Assembly: GCA_013397795.1 (NCBI GenBank)
Contig: VZTJ01005968.1
Coordinates: 1,042,684-1,106,683 of the forward strand
Direction: 5' to 3'
Source of the DNA: Orthonyx spaldingii
Lineage: Eukaryota > Chordata > Aves > Passeriformes > Orthonychidae
DNA length: 64,000 nucleotides
The translations under genes and the position numbers were made by a program. Shown here in pieces: positions 22,466 through 35,680 of this stretch. Below the pieces are notes generated by a model. That model was not told the DNA's origin. It worked only from the letters and a program-made list of their open reading frames with translations, and ran no database searches. Each line of letters starts with the position of its first letter. Position 1 is the first letter of the stretch.

Positions 22466-23737
22466 CTACAAGGTAAAGAAGAAAGAATTTACATTTGTAA
22501 ATGCTTTACTACAAACAAGCTAGCATTTAAAAGAAGACAGGGAGACAACTACAGAGCATTGGCCAAGCTTTTATTAAAAGTTTTCCTCTGGGGAAGCTGC
22601 AGGTCAGCAGCTCCTTTCCTTTCAAGTCTTTTCACCTGCTCGATGGAACTGGCTGAGGGTTGAATGAGAGTTACTAGATTAGTGGTTTAGCACAAGTTAA
22701 AATACAGCTTCAACTTGTGTGGACCCGGGGGGAGCCTCACAGAGCTCAGAGGCAAACTGGGAGTGTGGCAGAGGGGAGAGCGCGGCAAGACCCTGCCCCA
22801 CGCTCTGCCCTGGCCCCTGCCCACTGCCCCCTGCCCCACAAACACTGTCCCTGCCCCCTGCCCCACAGCCCCTGCTCCCTGGCTGCCTGTGCTCCACCAG
22901 CGCTGGGTGTGCCAGTGTTGGTGCTGCCAAAGGACAGCGTTTAGAGGGCAGAGACAAACCTCCAGTCCCTTCACATTCAAACCCGTCTGGACCAGACCTG
23001 TAGTTTTTTCCAGAGCCAGGGTGAGGAGCAATGACAAGAAATGAGCATGCAGCTGTAACACCTCAGCCACCGCCTCAATCAGCTGCTGCTGCAAACAAAA
23101 TTATTTTTATACCAAAATATTGCTGTGATTTAATTTAATATCAGCTTTAAATAAAAAAGACGAGGTGAGGAGGAGCTCATCGATGGACTCAGCCCACCTG
23201 CTCAAATACAGCTGTCAGCCCTTGACAGTTCCACCATGAGCCCCTGAGCATGCAGGGGACCCTCAGCGTTCCTCACCAGGTGTTTGGATGAAAAGAAATG
23301 CTCAGCATGGGCTTGGGGGTCTGCAGCATGAGATGGTCAACGATGAGCACTGACCCTGTTGACTGTCCACAGAAACCTAAATCACTCAGGAAGAGTGGGA
23401 ACAAAGAATTCACTATAAATATTACAAGTCCCACTCCCAGATCTTAAATAAATGCACATCTGTCATCTCTGAGGATGAATCAAGAGCCCACGCATGCCCA
23501 TGGAGTTCCTCTTACCCTCTGTGCTAGGCTTATATCCAAAATATTGTTATTGTCACTTTTGTGAGACATTTTCTGCAGGAGAGCTCAGAAAACTTTGCCA
23601 AATGAAACTGAAAACAGAATCTGGGCCAGCTCATACTCTGTGTGTCCCTGCATACCCAGCTCCCTGCCTCAGTGACACTGAAGGGCAGATGCACCACAAC
23701 TGGTCCACGTTTAGTTGGTTTAGTTGACTTTGTGGTG

Positions 23738-23800
23738 ATCAGTCAAAGGCTGGACTCATTGATCTTGGAGGCTTATCCCAACCTTAATGATTCTGTCAAG
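23738..23800 (+). mobile_element. CR1 LINE 3' tail fragment, plus strand
   Basis: aaaggctggactcattgatc, ttggaggcttatcccaacct and taatgattctgtcaagt match the forward CR1 end (gatcttggaggtctnttccaac then attctgt). One of only three plus-strand CR1 pieces in the window, antisense to STK32C. Confidence 0.75.
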
Positions 23801-25250
23801 TCCCTGAGATTTCTCCAGGACATCCCATGACATGGGGACACCGGTGTCCCCGCAAGCTCCTGACAGCCTCCCCCCGTCTCCGGGGGCAAGGCTCAGGGCC
23901 AGGAGGTGTGTCACCTCCTCATCACCTCCCTTCTCTGTGGGCCTTTCATTTAAGCAGTGATTTTATTGAGGATTTTCCTACCACCCCTACTAGAGGGGCT
24001 GCAGTGAGCAATGCAAAACTGCAGCTTTCAGCTCCATAAATATTCCATCTGAAATCTTCCGGCTGAAGCATTTGGAGCAAGAGATCAAATGTTTTCCATG
24101 TGCAATCAAACCCACTGACTGACCTCCCGTCACCAAGACGGTGCCCAGCTGCAGTGAGCCCCTTGGAAGGGCAGCATTTTCTTGGCACTTACACCACATG
24201 CAAGTGCTCATGATCTTCCATCACTCCAGGAGGAGAGCTTTTGACAATTCTTTGTTATAATGTTTGGAATATTGTGTAAAAAAGCATTGCCACTGAGAAA
24301 ACAAACCCCAAAGTGTCATTTCCATGTATCCATGACTACAACTGATCTGGGAAGCCTGCTCAAGTCAGCAGGCAGGAAACAAACCTAGGTATGAATATTC
24401 ACTAGGCCCTTGAACCTATCAGCAGAGATGTCACTTTTAATAAATTAATACAGAGTTCTGCTGATGGGAAGTTCAGATGATGCACTGACTGGTTTCCCAG
24501 TTCCAGTATTTTCTGCAGGATTCAGTAAGCAATCTGATAATTCTGTGTAAGTAAACGATTCTGTGATTCCACAATCCCAATAAAGCAAAGGCAACCTCAG
24601 CATTTGAAGAAGAAAATCATAGTAGCAGTGTGTTGCTTTTTGTGCACAACACACCAGATTACTAAAAATGTTAACTTATCACTACAGAATATGTGATTAT
24701 CCCTAAAATAGAAACCCTGAACCTGCGTGGAACAATTGCGTATGCTCCAGAGGCTGCACTCGCTGAGCTGACAGGAGAAAGCTGTCATTCACCCACAGCC
24801 AGAGGAGCTGATTATCTGGGGGTGACTGGTACGAGCCTGAGTCACAGACGCCAGCGGAGGCTTTGGTGGCAGCGAGCAGGAGGTGACAGCTGCTGCCTGT
24901 TCACAGGCCCTGCTCACCCGCGGCTCTGGCTCCAGCACGGCTCCGACAGCCACAATCTGGAGATGCAGAAATGGCCTTGGCTTGAGGATGAGCCACAGTC
25001 ACTCACCAGAGGGGCAGAGGGACCTGAAAACCTGGATGCTCCAGGAAGTGTTTCTGTACTGAGGAGCTGTTTGAGCCCTGGAACAGGCCCCCTGCAGACA
25101 TGGTCACGATCCAGGCCTGCCAGTGCTCAGGAGGTATTTGGACAATGCCCTTAACAGCGTGCCTCAGCTTTGGGCAGTGCTGAAGCACCAAACTGTGGGA
25201 CTAGACAAGTCTAGGTGAGTGGGACTAGTAGGAGCCCTACAACTGAAAAT

Positions 25251-25309
25251 ATTCTATTCTTCCGTTCCATTCCATTCCATTCCATTCCATTCCATTCCAT
25301 TCCATTCCC
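25251..25309. repeat. (ATTCC)n microsatellite
   Basis: attctattcttccgttccat followed by about nine tandem ATTCC units ending at tcccatctg. Confidence 0.93.
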
Positions 25310-25647
25310 ATCTGCAACGTGCAAACGTGCGGAGCTGACCCGCCTGTCACACCCAGCCAATGCCATCTGCTGTGCTGCAATGCCCCCACGGGCACTCCCT
25401 CAGCTCCTCACCAGAACAGGACACCAATTGCTCCACTGGCTCCTCCAGCAGCTCCTGTCAGTGCAGCACCTTCGCAGGGAAGGGGAACCATGCCACATCA
25501 GACGTTGGCATTTGCCATGTGCACATTCCTGGCTCTCCCTGGCACCAAGTGACAAACCATGAATCACAAATAAAGATAAATACCATAGCCTGGCTTTGCT
25601 CTGTGTGCTGTGGCTTTGTTCTCCAGCTCCAGGAACGTGTGACAAGC

Positions 25648-25690
25648 GGGATGGCAGGGGTGGCAGGGACGGCAGGGATGGCAGGGTTCC
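25648..25690. repeat. Short GGCAGGGAT-like tandem repeat
   Basis: Four to five imperfect 9-10 bp units: gggatggcaggggtggcagg, gacggcagggatggcaggg. Confidence 0.75.
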
Positions 25691-26652
25691 ACATGCCCAC
25701 GGGACCTCACTAAACCTCACGCAGCCCAGCCCTGCCTACTGCACAACAGAGTGCCAGGTGCTGCTCTGACATCCCTGTAATTAAGATCTCATTGTAATCA
25801 CAAGATGTACTGTGGGATAAAGCAAACTGGATACACAGCTTCCTTGCCAGTGAAAGAGAGAGAATGAAGAGTACATTTCTCTGCAAAAGTTCATTATACA
25901 GAAGGATGAGAGATGCAAAATAAAAGAGGGCTTTGTCTTTACTGTTTTACAATTATGAATGTTTTCATTATTTTTTGCTCTTTATTCTGCAATTATTTGC
26001 AAGATACCTGAAAGTAACAATTCAGATACACAGTGGACTCCCAGTGAGGGTTCAACATCAGGACCTGGTATTAATCTCCAACAGCAGGAGAACAGTGTAG
26101 TAGGATGCAGTTAGTAAACCTGGTCCACAATATCCTCAAACCTGGGGAAACCAGCAAACTAAAAATCACATTTTAAGGTTTAAGTCAACCTTTTACTCTT
26201 TATCTGCATGTTTTCCAGCTTCATTAGTATCAACAGGGACATTTACCTCCAAGAATGATTCTCTTCAACACTAAAGGCCTAAGAAATTATTTTTTAAATG
26301 ATGTAACAGCAAACGTACTGGGGTAGTATGACATGATGCACTTTATATCAATGTACTTCTGCACTTTGGCATAATTAATAGCATTTCTCTACCCACTGTC
26401 TTTCTGCAATGTAGCTTGGAAGAAGCACCCCAGTAACTGATGTAGAAACATCAAACTGTGGCCACAGAAACCACAAGTTTGCTGCCACAAAATGCCACGA
26501 GTTTCATCTGGCAGGAGGGACCGTTCCAGCTTTGGCTCCCAGGCCATCACCCACACAGAGTGACACAGAGAGGTGAGGCCACTCGTGAGCCCCTGGGCAG
26601 GGACGGAGGGGGCAGGACACAGGCACAGGGATGGCACTGGGAACGGTGGGGA

Positions 26653-26738
26653 GGGCACGAGGAGAGCGAAGGAACCTGGCAGGTGAACAGATGTGGGCAC
26701 GAGGAGAGCGAAGGAACCTGGCAGGTGAACAGATGTGG
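26653..26738. repeat. 42-bp tandem duplication
   Basis: Two perfect copies starting gggcacgaggagagcgaagg at 26653 and 26695, with ctggcaggtgaacagatgtg in each. The 42-bp length keeps reading frames open, which explains long unsupported frames on both strands here. Confidence 0.92.
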
Positions 26739-29293
26739 GCATCTGGAGCAGCTCTGGAGCCACAGGCGGGCCTGGGCAAGGTGATGGGGCACAGGGGGAA
26801 GGACAGAGGGACAGAGTCCACAAGGGAAACGGCAGCACCACGGCGAACGGAGAGCTCCGAGCATTCCCAAAGACGGGATGAGCCTGCCAGGAACAGCGTG
26901 GGAGAGGGCCAGGACAACGGGAGGGATGGGAGCACTCAGGATGAACAGCTTTCAAACCGGAGGACCAGCCTGGGTGAACTGGGGAGATGGGGAAGATCAA
27001 AAGTGAGATTTGTGTTCAGAGATGAGGCAAAGCAACGTGGGGGGAAATGCAGAGGTATTCGATGGAGAGAGGGAGCTGAGGCGATGGGGAGTGATGTCAG
27101 CAGTCCTTCCCGAGCCTGAAACCCTTGGAACACAAGGCATCCCATGGTCTCTAACCAGAGGGCTCCATGCAGTGCAGGAAACCACTGCTTTCCCTTTTGT
27201 CCCTGGAGAAGGCACCAGCAGCACGTTTAACCTCCAGCATCTTGGGCCAATCTGTTTTGCCTATTCATATCCACAGAGAAGATTACACGGGCGAGGGAAA
27301 TGGAAATACGGTGTAATATGACTGTCAGGAACCTCAAGTGAGCATTAACTACCCAGGAATCCAGGGAATGCTAGTAGATAATGGAAGAAATTAAAGGTAC
27401 AATGCCAGCCCAGTGCTATAAATGAGCCCCTTTAGAAACCACAAACTCAAACCTACTATTAGGAAGCAACTCTAAAGTCGTGTAAAAACAGAGAGCTATT
27501 GTATAATTAAAAATGAGTCCCTGCAACTCTGTAAGGAATCAAACACACCATGCAAAGCAACTGCTAAGTCAGTTTAGGAAGACTGGGTAATTGATATGCA
27601 ATGCAAAAATGTTTGCATTGGCCAGAAACCATTCCTAATTAGCAAAAAAAAAAATACCCCTTGTGTTGGCCAGGAGCCCTTCCAAGGAGTTTGAGCACAT
27701 TGCATTCATCTGATGTCCATCAGTGAGCTCAGGAGGCACTAGAGATCAAGAAGGAAACCCAGCACTCATCCCTTGTGCTCCATGTGCTTGACCAGTGCTA
27801 TTTCTGTTAGAAAAACACATTACTGTGCAACAACAACCCAGGGAGGCCAACAGGTCACTCATTAACCAGCTGAGCCCTGGCTGGTGCAGATTAACGAGCA
27901 CTACAGGAGTTCACAGCAGTCCTGGCCAAAAGCACAGGAGATGGGGACGGGTTTCACACACAGGCTGGGCAACCAGGGTGCTCCACGCCCAGCCCTCACA
28001 GCAGGCAGCCTCCCCAGGCTCAGGGTGCTGCGTGTTTCGGGGGCTGCTGCAGGGCACCCCACGGACACTCACCAGAGCCCTCGACCACCCGACGTGAGTG
28101 ACCAGTGCCTCAAGGCCAAGCGAGGATGGCTCTGCTGCCCCGTGCTGCCCTGTGCCTGGCACTGCCCCTCAGCACAACTCCCTGGTAAATGGTCCATTTT
28201 ACAGTGGTACCTCTTGTTAAACAGCTTCCTGGGAAATTACAGAGTGCAGGTGTTGGAAAAGCAAAGGTTATTCATGCATTCACCCCCAGCCATGCAAACA
28301 CCCCAGGCAACCCACAGGGCCAGGCTCATAGACAGCCACATCCCCTGCCACAGCCCAGGGGAGGAGGCAGGTGCCAGGTTGGCAGGTGACAGGGACAGCC
28401 ACCACATCCAACCTTCCTGCCCAGGAACACTGCAGGAGCCACTGCCCAGCACACCAGCAGCACCACACACCTGGACACGCATTCCTTCACCTGTTCCCAG
28501 GAGCAGCCACTGCTGGCGTCCTGGGCCAGAGCCAGCACCAATCCGGGATGGAAAACTTCATCTGCAGCTGGAATAAACCCTCCCTGGCAAATAATCAAAC
28601 TCTTCCAGTGCCCCGAGTCTGAAGCAGAGGAGGGCTGAAGGCGTTTGATCACAGAATTTGGATCTGGGCTGAAAGGATTGCTAATCAGAGCCCACCAGGA
28701 GTGACAGGAACACACCGGCGTCACTCCAGTGCCTGGGATGTGCCGCTGGGACAAAGCCCTGGGCCAGACCCGCGGGACCCACAGGGGGACCCAACGGCTG
28801 GGCTGATCTGGCAGCACAATCAGCTTCTGCCTCACAGCAGAAGTCCAGCGCTGGACTTTACTTGGGTTGTTGCTTTTTTCCTTACTTCTACCAATGAGAA
28901 AATTTTATTTCAAGGGACTAAAATTGATTTACAGGGGGAAAAAAAGGAAAAAAGTCTTTATAGCACGTTTATAGTAGCATAACATTAACAATAAACAGCT
29001 GCTGGATGTTACTTAATGTTTCTGCAGCATATGTTAGAAATGATAAATGGCTGAGTTTTGGTGCCTCATGAAAGATTGAGGCTGCAATGTTCAGGGCTCG
29101 GCTGGGACTGCTCAAATCCCCGAAGTGAACAGAAGCACCTTTGTAAAGCTACGTAACTTTAGACAAATTAATTCCAACAAGGATTGTAAAGCTGGCTGGA
29201 CCAGGACCCTGAACTAATTTCCTCCATTCATTTGTTTACAACGTGTAGAATTGTCTCTTCTGCAGTGTTTTCAATACTGGCCATGCTAGCACT

Positions 29294-29410
29294 TTCTAGC
29301 CTCCTTTTCTCCAGACTGAGCCCCTTTCCCAGCTCCCTCAGCCGCTCCTGGGGCTCCTGACCCTTCCCCAGCTCCATTCCCTTCCCTGGACACACTCCAG
29401 TGCCTCAATA
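29294..29410 (-). mobile_element. CR1 LINE internal fragment
   Basis: agcctccttttctccagact, gagcccctttcccagctccc, ttccccagctccattccctt and ccctggacacactccagtgc match the inner part of the copy at 2889-3375. No tail present. Minus strand. Confidence 0.85.
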
Positions 29411-29939
29411 CAAAAAATAAGGCTGAGAACAAAGTTTGAGGTGCCTTTGCCATTTCCATTCAAAACCAAAAGTTGACAACCAGTTTTGCTCAGCACAACA
29501 GGATGTATGGGGTTTGTCAGCCTGGGTTCACCCCCCTCCCTGGGAAAACATCCATGGTTTTATGCACGTTCTGCATGTTCTGGCTCTTCAGTGTCAGGGT
29601 TTGCTGAGCAAGCCCAGCTTAAATACTATTAAGGAACTCTCACAGGGATGTATAAGCCTTTAGTAATCAGAAATAAAATCCAGCCAGCAGACATACACTG
29701 TTTCCAGGAAGAAACTCATCACTACTGTTGTAAGCCAACTCCAGTCCTCCCAGTTCTACAAGACAACTGCTACTAACATCTGATGAAGCAGAAGTGCACA
29801 GGGGACCCTTGTGATGAAGCAGAAAGCTTGAGGAGGAAGAAATGAAGAAAACATTGCTGAAATCTGTAATAAAATTCAGGAGGCAGAAGTTCAAGAAGCA
29901 TCTCCAATATTAAATTAAAAGACACATGACAGAGATGGA

Positions 29940-30203
29940 TTATAGAGTCACAGCATCCCAGACTGGATTGGGTGGGAAGGTCCTTAAATCCCATCCAGTG
30001 CCAGCCCTGCCATGGGCAGGGACACCTCCCACTGTCCCAGGCTGCTCCAAGCCCCAGTGTCCAGCCTGGCCTTGGGCACTGCCAGGGATCCAGGGGCAGC
30101 CACAGCTTCTCTGGGCACCCTGTGCCAGGGCCTCCCCACCCTCACAGGGCAGAACTCCTCCCACACACCTAAACTAAATTTAACCTCTATCAGTTTAACC
30201 TTT
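29940..30203 (-). mobile_element. CR1 LINE 3' region
   Basis: Begins tatagagtcacagcatccca, then gactggattgggtgggaagg, the shared young-subfamily block, tgtgccagggcctccccacc and taaatttaacctctatcagt. Minus strand, one of the longer and less diverged copies. Confidence 0.9.
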
Positions 30204-31154
30204 TAAAATCAAAGAAGCTGATTTAATTAAAATTCCCTTTGAGGCAGGATTTTCCCCCCTTTATGGGATATGTGTGTAGCCTCATGAGACCCCAGTTCAA
30301 CAGCTCATGTCCTTAAACATAACTCCAATAAATGCTTTTTAGCAGGAGAGGGTTTATGTTACCACAGCCCCCGAGTCCTCGGCACTCCCCTCCCAGCCAG
30401 GGCTCTGCAGGGGCTGGATCAGACCCTCAACTCATTCCCTCACCACAACCGTCCTCATCAGACCTGTCGCTCATAAAATATGGATACTGCAGCACTCCTC
30501 AGCCTCCACACTGGAGCAGGAAACCTGCCCTGCACCCTCGAGCTGCAGCTGAACTGTTAAATATTTAAGCCCATCCAGAGATGCTGGATGAACTCTGGAG
30601 GCAGGACGCCAGCAGAGCTGGCATTGAGCTTATGCAAACCCAGATTTAGGTGGGAGGAGGATGTGTCCGAAGACCTGCTGGGGAGCTGGTGCCTCTGGAT
30701 TCCCATCCTGAGGACACCACCAGTGCCGTTCTCCTGCCGACACGCCAGAGAGACCCTGCAGCCAGGAGCACCAGAACCAGCTGCTCTTATGGCAGCCTGT
30801 CCAACAGCCATTCTCCTGTCTGGCTTTCCCTTTGGCAGCCCCTCCGGTGTGACGTGGGATGGATTCCCCAGGGGAGAAGGGAAGGATCAGCATCCCACAG
30901 CCTGTGGTGCAGGGGCAGGAGCTGTGGCAGGGACCTGCCAGCTGGTGTGGTGCACCTTGCCCCGGGTGCACACAGCAGGAGCTCTGCTGCCTTCTCTTCT
31001 AAACACGAGCAGGAAAACAATTAATGGCAGGTTTTACTGCTCTATGGGGAAGCAATTCCACCAGCCAAACTCCACTGCCTTGTCTGAAGTTTCCAGAAAA
31101 CACAACACTGAAAGGCAGTGCTGCAGGACCCTCTGGCTACCCCAGCTGCCAGGC

Positions 31155-31423
31155 TCCATCCATGCATCCATCCATGCATCCATGCATCCATCCATGCATC
31201 CATGCCTCCATCCATCCATCCATCCATCCATCCATCCATCCATCCATCCATNNNNNNNNNNNNNNNNNNNNNNNNNNNNNNNNNNNNNNNNNNNNNNNNN
31301 NNNNNNNNNNNNNNNNNNNNNNCACCCACCCACCCATCCACCCATGCATCCATCCATCCATCCATGCATCCATCCATGCATCCATCCATGCATCCATCCA
31401 TCCATCCCTCCACCCACCCATCC
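31155..31423. repeat. (ATCC)n / CATCCATG array interrupted by a gap
   Basis: Tandem CATC units with interspersed catgcatcc variants on both sides of a 71-base run of N (31252-31322). The left part is nearly pure atccatcc and the right part carries caccc and catg variants. Long frames on both strands (MDGWMDG or SIHPSIHP) are only this repeat translated. True length is unknown because of the gap. Confidence 0.95.
31252..31322. other. Assembly gap, 71 N
   Basis: Run of N inside the ATCC array; the repeat is the obvious cause of the assembly break. Confidence 0.98.
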
Positions 31424-32548
31424 TCTGCTTTGGTGTTTGATATAAGGTTTAATTCTGTCTGTGCCAATAAAACACACATTGCCTGGGTGAGGGCAGACTG
31501 AGCTGTGACATTCTGGCACCATTTTAAAGCATTAACCACGGTTCAGTCCTGTCTAATACAACAAGGACAGGTTTTTTTTAACATTTATGGGACAGTAAGA
31601 GTTCTACTGAGTGTCCCCAATTTGCAGTGTAATAAATACAGGGTTTATATCAAAAATAAATCTGCTTATTTCCATGAGCTTGGCTCACCCTGTGGTCCTG
31701 ACTGTACAAGGGAAGCCATTAAACAATGTTACTTCTTTAAATCATTTCAATCCACAATTTAAACAGAAGTTGTTCCATGACAAAGCCCCCTTTGAGGGTG
31801 TGACACACAAACTGCTCCCCACCCTCAGGCCTTCAGTTCACCTGTGCCCTGGGGATGAGACAAGCCTGAACGCTGGCCCTTCCCTCAGCAGGAACCTTCT
31901 TTGAGTGAATTCACAGACCTGAAAGGATGCACAGGGTTTGTGCTGCCATCCTGCCCAGGAGCGTGTTTCACTCCGCAAGCACTCCACCTTCCATGCTCCA
32001 GCATCTCCTCTATGTTAATCACTTCAAAGTTGCTAAATTATTCACTGCTCAGAAAATACATTTTCATTTCTTAGAGCTGGCAGCCAAGAATGACTTACAG
32101 AAATAGGTCATGCTCATCCCATAGAAGAATTACCATACACTTCATGTGCTCCCCTCCCCAGTTTCCATTTTTAAGCTCTGCTCCACGTGAGGACGGGCCA
32201 AATTTAAACCGTCTGCATTTTTCATGCTGCTCCCACCGTCTCCACCATGTGCCCTGACTTTCCATTTTTAATAAACTGTACCAGTGAAAATACTGACAGA
32301 TCAACTTCTGTCTGGTGTTCCTGTAGACCCAAGCAAAGCTTTAATGATAACTGCAAAGGAAGTAACCCCAGTTTTCCAACACCACTAACCTGGCTTGGGA
32401 AAACTCCATCCTGCCTGGAGCCCAGCCACCACTGCCCTTGGCTAAGTGGGCTTTGCACCTGCCTTGCAAGGAGGAGTAGATTGCAGCTTTCCTTCTTTTA
32501 ATTTTCTCTACCTAAATATCTCCAAAATAAAGAGATTTTAATGTGACA

Positions 32549-32622
32549 TAAAAAAAACCCAAACAAAACCAAACAAACAGAAAAAAACCAAACCAAAACA
32601 AAACAAAAAAACCAAAAAACTT
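32549..32622. repeat. A/C-rich low-complexity tract
   Basis: Runs of A broken by C or CC (aaaaaaacccaaacaaaacc, aaaccaaaacaaaacaaaaa). Possibly a decayed poly-A or microsatellite; no adjacent retroposed gene recognised. Confidence 0.85.
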
Positions 32623-32940
32623 CTTGCAGGCACATTTAATTTTCTGGTTTTACACATCCCCAAACAAAACACAATTGGCTGAGGCCTGTTCCCAGCAAGC
32701 TGTCAGCCAGGACATGGCCAGGCTGCTGCTGTCTGTTGAGTCCACAGGAATTTTTCCTCAGTGGGAACCACAGAACAAGGGCCCTGTTCAAGCTTTGTGC
32801 TCCTGTTGGGCTTTGCACAGGCAGCGCCAGCACTGGATTACTTGGAGACCACACTGGTGCCTCCAGCCTCCGGGAACGGGACCCAGCCGAGGGGAAACAA
32901 GTGGCACATGAAACCAAAGTACAAAGCAAGAGACCTTTAA

Positions 32941-33100
32941 CAGAATGAAAGAACCACAGACTGGTTTCTGTTGGAAGGGACCTTAAAGCTCAACCAGTTC
33001 CAATCCCCTGCCATGGCAGGGACACCTTCCACTATCCCAGGCTGCTCCAAGCCCCGTCCAGCACAGCCTTGGACACTTCCAGGGGAATGTTCAACAGCAT
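32941..33100 (-). mobile_element. CR1 LINE 3' fragment
   Basis: agaatgaaagaaccacagac, ggtttctgttggaagggacc, ttaaagctcaaccagttcca, tgccatggcagggacacctt and gccttggacacttccagggg. Minus strand, truncated. Confidence 0.88.
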
Positions 33101-33844
33101 CTCTAGAACTGATGAGATAGAGGAAAACCAAAACTAATCCATGATGAAGGCAGGGGAGGGCAGGAAAGTGAGTGTGGCAGGTGCAAGGGAGGATGGAGGG
33201 GACCACAGCACCTCGATGATGTTGCCGAGGACATGGACAGCCACCAGCCCTGTGCTCTATTCCTGGTGTCATCTCTGATCCAGAGGGAATTGCACTGCCT
33301 GTCTCTCTGTGCTGCTCATTGAACAGCCCATTCTGCAGTGCCAAGTGTCCCTGTGTTGTGCCACCCACGGGAGCAACACAGGGGCTCTTGTTCCCCACAG
33401 GAACTGTGTGAAGATGCTGGCACAGAATTATCCCCAGGCTGGAAAGGCTGCTGCCCGTGGGGCAGTGCCTGCAGCTCCCAGGGAAAGAAAATGCAAAAAC
33501 CAGGAGAAGAGGTCCTCTATGCACAAAGGCAGTGGCAGGGCTTGGAGATGTTTTGGCCCCATGGAATCTACAGGAGACTTTTCCAACTGACTTTAATGAG
33601 ACACAGACTCTCCCAGTAAGGCTCTGGGAAGTGCCAGCCCACTGCAGCAGCTCAGTTTGGTTAAACACCAGAGGCCTTGCCTTAAGCCAGACCCAGTGAC
33701 AGCTCAGCACCCTCCAGCAGGGTCACAGCCCTGCAATGGCCCAGGCCCTGGCAAAGCCCCATCCCTCCAGCCTGGCTCTGCTCCGGGACGCTGTTTGTTT
33801 GTGATTCACGCCAGGAGAGAGGGATGCTGATCACAGAACGCAGC

Positions 33845-34040
33845 TGCCCTGCCATATGCAGAGGATTAATTACTGTATCGTTTGTTCCCATGGCAGGTCG
33901 AAGGGATCATTACCAACTCAGGAACATGAGTGCTAATAATAGTACTGCTCCCAACTGTATTCCAGCATTCAGCTTGTTCCAATTGTTCGGCTCAATAACA
34001 GCTTACACTAATTCCCACCAACTTTTAACACCCATGCATT
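33845..34040. promoter_or_regulatory. Candidate AT-rich non-coding element
   Basis: Non-repetitive AT-rich block with homeodomain or POU-like cores (gccatatgcagaggattaat, gctaataatagtactg, ccaattgttcggctcaataa). Reported on composition only. Confidence 0.25.
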
Positions 34041-34385
34041 GAGGAGCTCACACTCAAATGGCACAAATTCTAATTCACAGTAGGATTAACTCTTCGTGCT
34101 TTAAACTAAATTACGTGTAGTCAGGTGGCTCTTGATGTTGCTTCCTCCTTAGCTAAACCCAACCACACGCGTTTAATGATTCCTGTGCACATTCACTGGT
34201 GGAGCTAATTAGGACTCCTGGGGGGCCAAGTGCAACTTTTTCAGTGTTGTCTAAACTGAAAACAAAATGTTCCAGAAGCCACGCTGTGTGCCCAGGCTCT
34301 GCGAGACAACTTGCACCTGTGAGTCTGCAAAACCCTATCATGTTAGTGAGGAGAAAGGAAAAAAGCTCAGAAAAGTGCTGCCCAC

Positions 34386-34606
34386 AGAATCACAGAATTG
34401 TTTAGGTTGGAAAAGCCCCCTGAGACCATCCAGTCCAATCACACCTCCAGCACTGCCAAGGTCACCACTAACCCATGTCCCCAGCTGCCACATCCACGTG
34501 GCTTTTAAATCCCTCCAGGAATGGGGACTCCAGCACTGCCCTGGGCAGCCTGTGCCAGGGCTGGACTCCCCTTTCCATGGAGAAACTTTCCCTGATACCC
34601 AATATA
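34386..34606 (-). mobile_element. CR1 LINE 3' region
   Basis: cagaatcacagaattgttta, ggttggaaaagccccctgag, accatccagtccaatcacac, ggcttttaaatccctccagg, ggactccagcactgccctgg and ctttccctgatacccaatat. Minus strand, same lineage as the 2889-3375 copy. Confidence 0.92.
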
Positions 34607-35632
34607 AAGTCTTCATTCTGATGTTAACACCCCAGGCAGTATTTCCTGAGCCTTTCTGCCCCGGCCAGCAGGTGCAGGAGTGCAGTCACAGCTGCACTCG
34701 GGAGCAGGCAGGGCTGGGAAGGGCTGGGATGGGCTCTGAGCACCCCGTGCCCATGCCCTGAGGCTGTGTCCCACCCAGCACTCTGGCCACGAGGAGCAGA
34801 CAGCGGGCACACTGTGGCCGTGCCGCTGGCAGGCAGCAGCCACAGCGCACACTGTGCTCCTGGAAGCTCAGCGGACACCTCTGACCATGGACTGATGGCC
34901 CACGTGAGCAAACATCTGCAAGGCTGAAGCCACTGAGAAAAGCGAGGCAGGGTCTGCATGTGCCCAAGAGCTGCTGGAGCTGCCTGTTCCACACTGGGCT
35001 GTGTGAGTGCAGTGCTAACTGTGCCCTTCTGGGAACGGCGCGAGGGAATCCTGCTCTGAGAAACTGCTGAGCTGCCTTCCCAGTCTGCAAAAAGAAATAC
35101 TTCAAACCATTAAATTGGTATCAAGATACTGCTGATTAAAGGATGACTCCAAACGCAGGGGACTGCCCCAGCAGCTGTGCACCCATCTGGATCCCAGCCA
35201 CAGCCCCAGCTCCCATGCACAGGCAGGAAAGCAGCAGCAGCCTCCTGTGCTGTTCCTCAGCCAGCCCAGCCCGCTCCTCCTCCTGGCAGCTCACCTGCTT
35301 CCCAGCACTTGTGCCAACAGGAGTTTATTTTTTTCCCAAAAACTGTCACCTAAAAAATATCCCTTTATGATCACACTTGCAAGAAAGAAAATAAATGTTC
35401 TATAACAGGTATAAAGGTAAAAACCCCAGAACCCCTCCTGCCAGCTGATGCAGACACCTCAGCAGAGATCCCATGGGACCCTACCCGATGGGATGCCCAG
35501 ACTCTGGGGGAGATCTCACAGATCTGTTCCACACCAGGTGCCCCAGAGTCCACCTTCCTACGGGCACAGGTGTGTGTGGGTGTGCGTGCATGGCCCCAGG
35601 GATGGGGCCAGCAGGGTGACTCCCTTGAAGTC

Positions 35633-35680
35633 AATGGGGAAAGGAATGGGGAAAGGAATGGGGAAAGGAATGGGGAAAGT
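35633..35680. repeat. 12-bp tandem repeat, four copies
   Basis: aatggggaaagg repeated four times, the last unit ending in gggaaagt. Confidence 0.92.

Noticed and set aside
24550..24580. gattctgtgattcc as a CR1 tail
   Set aside because: Only about 15 bp match, with no CR1 body beside it; could be chance.
28650..28700. atcacagaatttgg as a CR1 tail
   Set aside because: The following sequence diverges at once from CR1; too short to support.
30588..31539. Open frames rich in SIHP or MDGW on both strands
   Set aside because: Translation of the ATCC microsatellite and the 71-N gap.
32937..33710. Minus-strand open frame of 257 codons
   Set aside because: Its C-terminal part is CR1 3' sequence and the rest is unrecognised; no exon signals.
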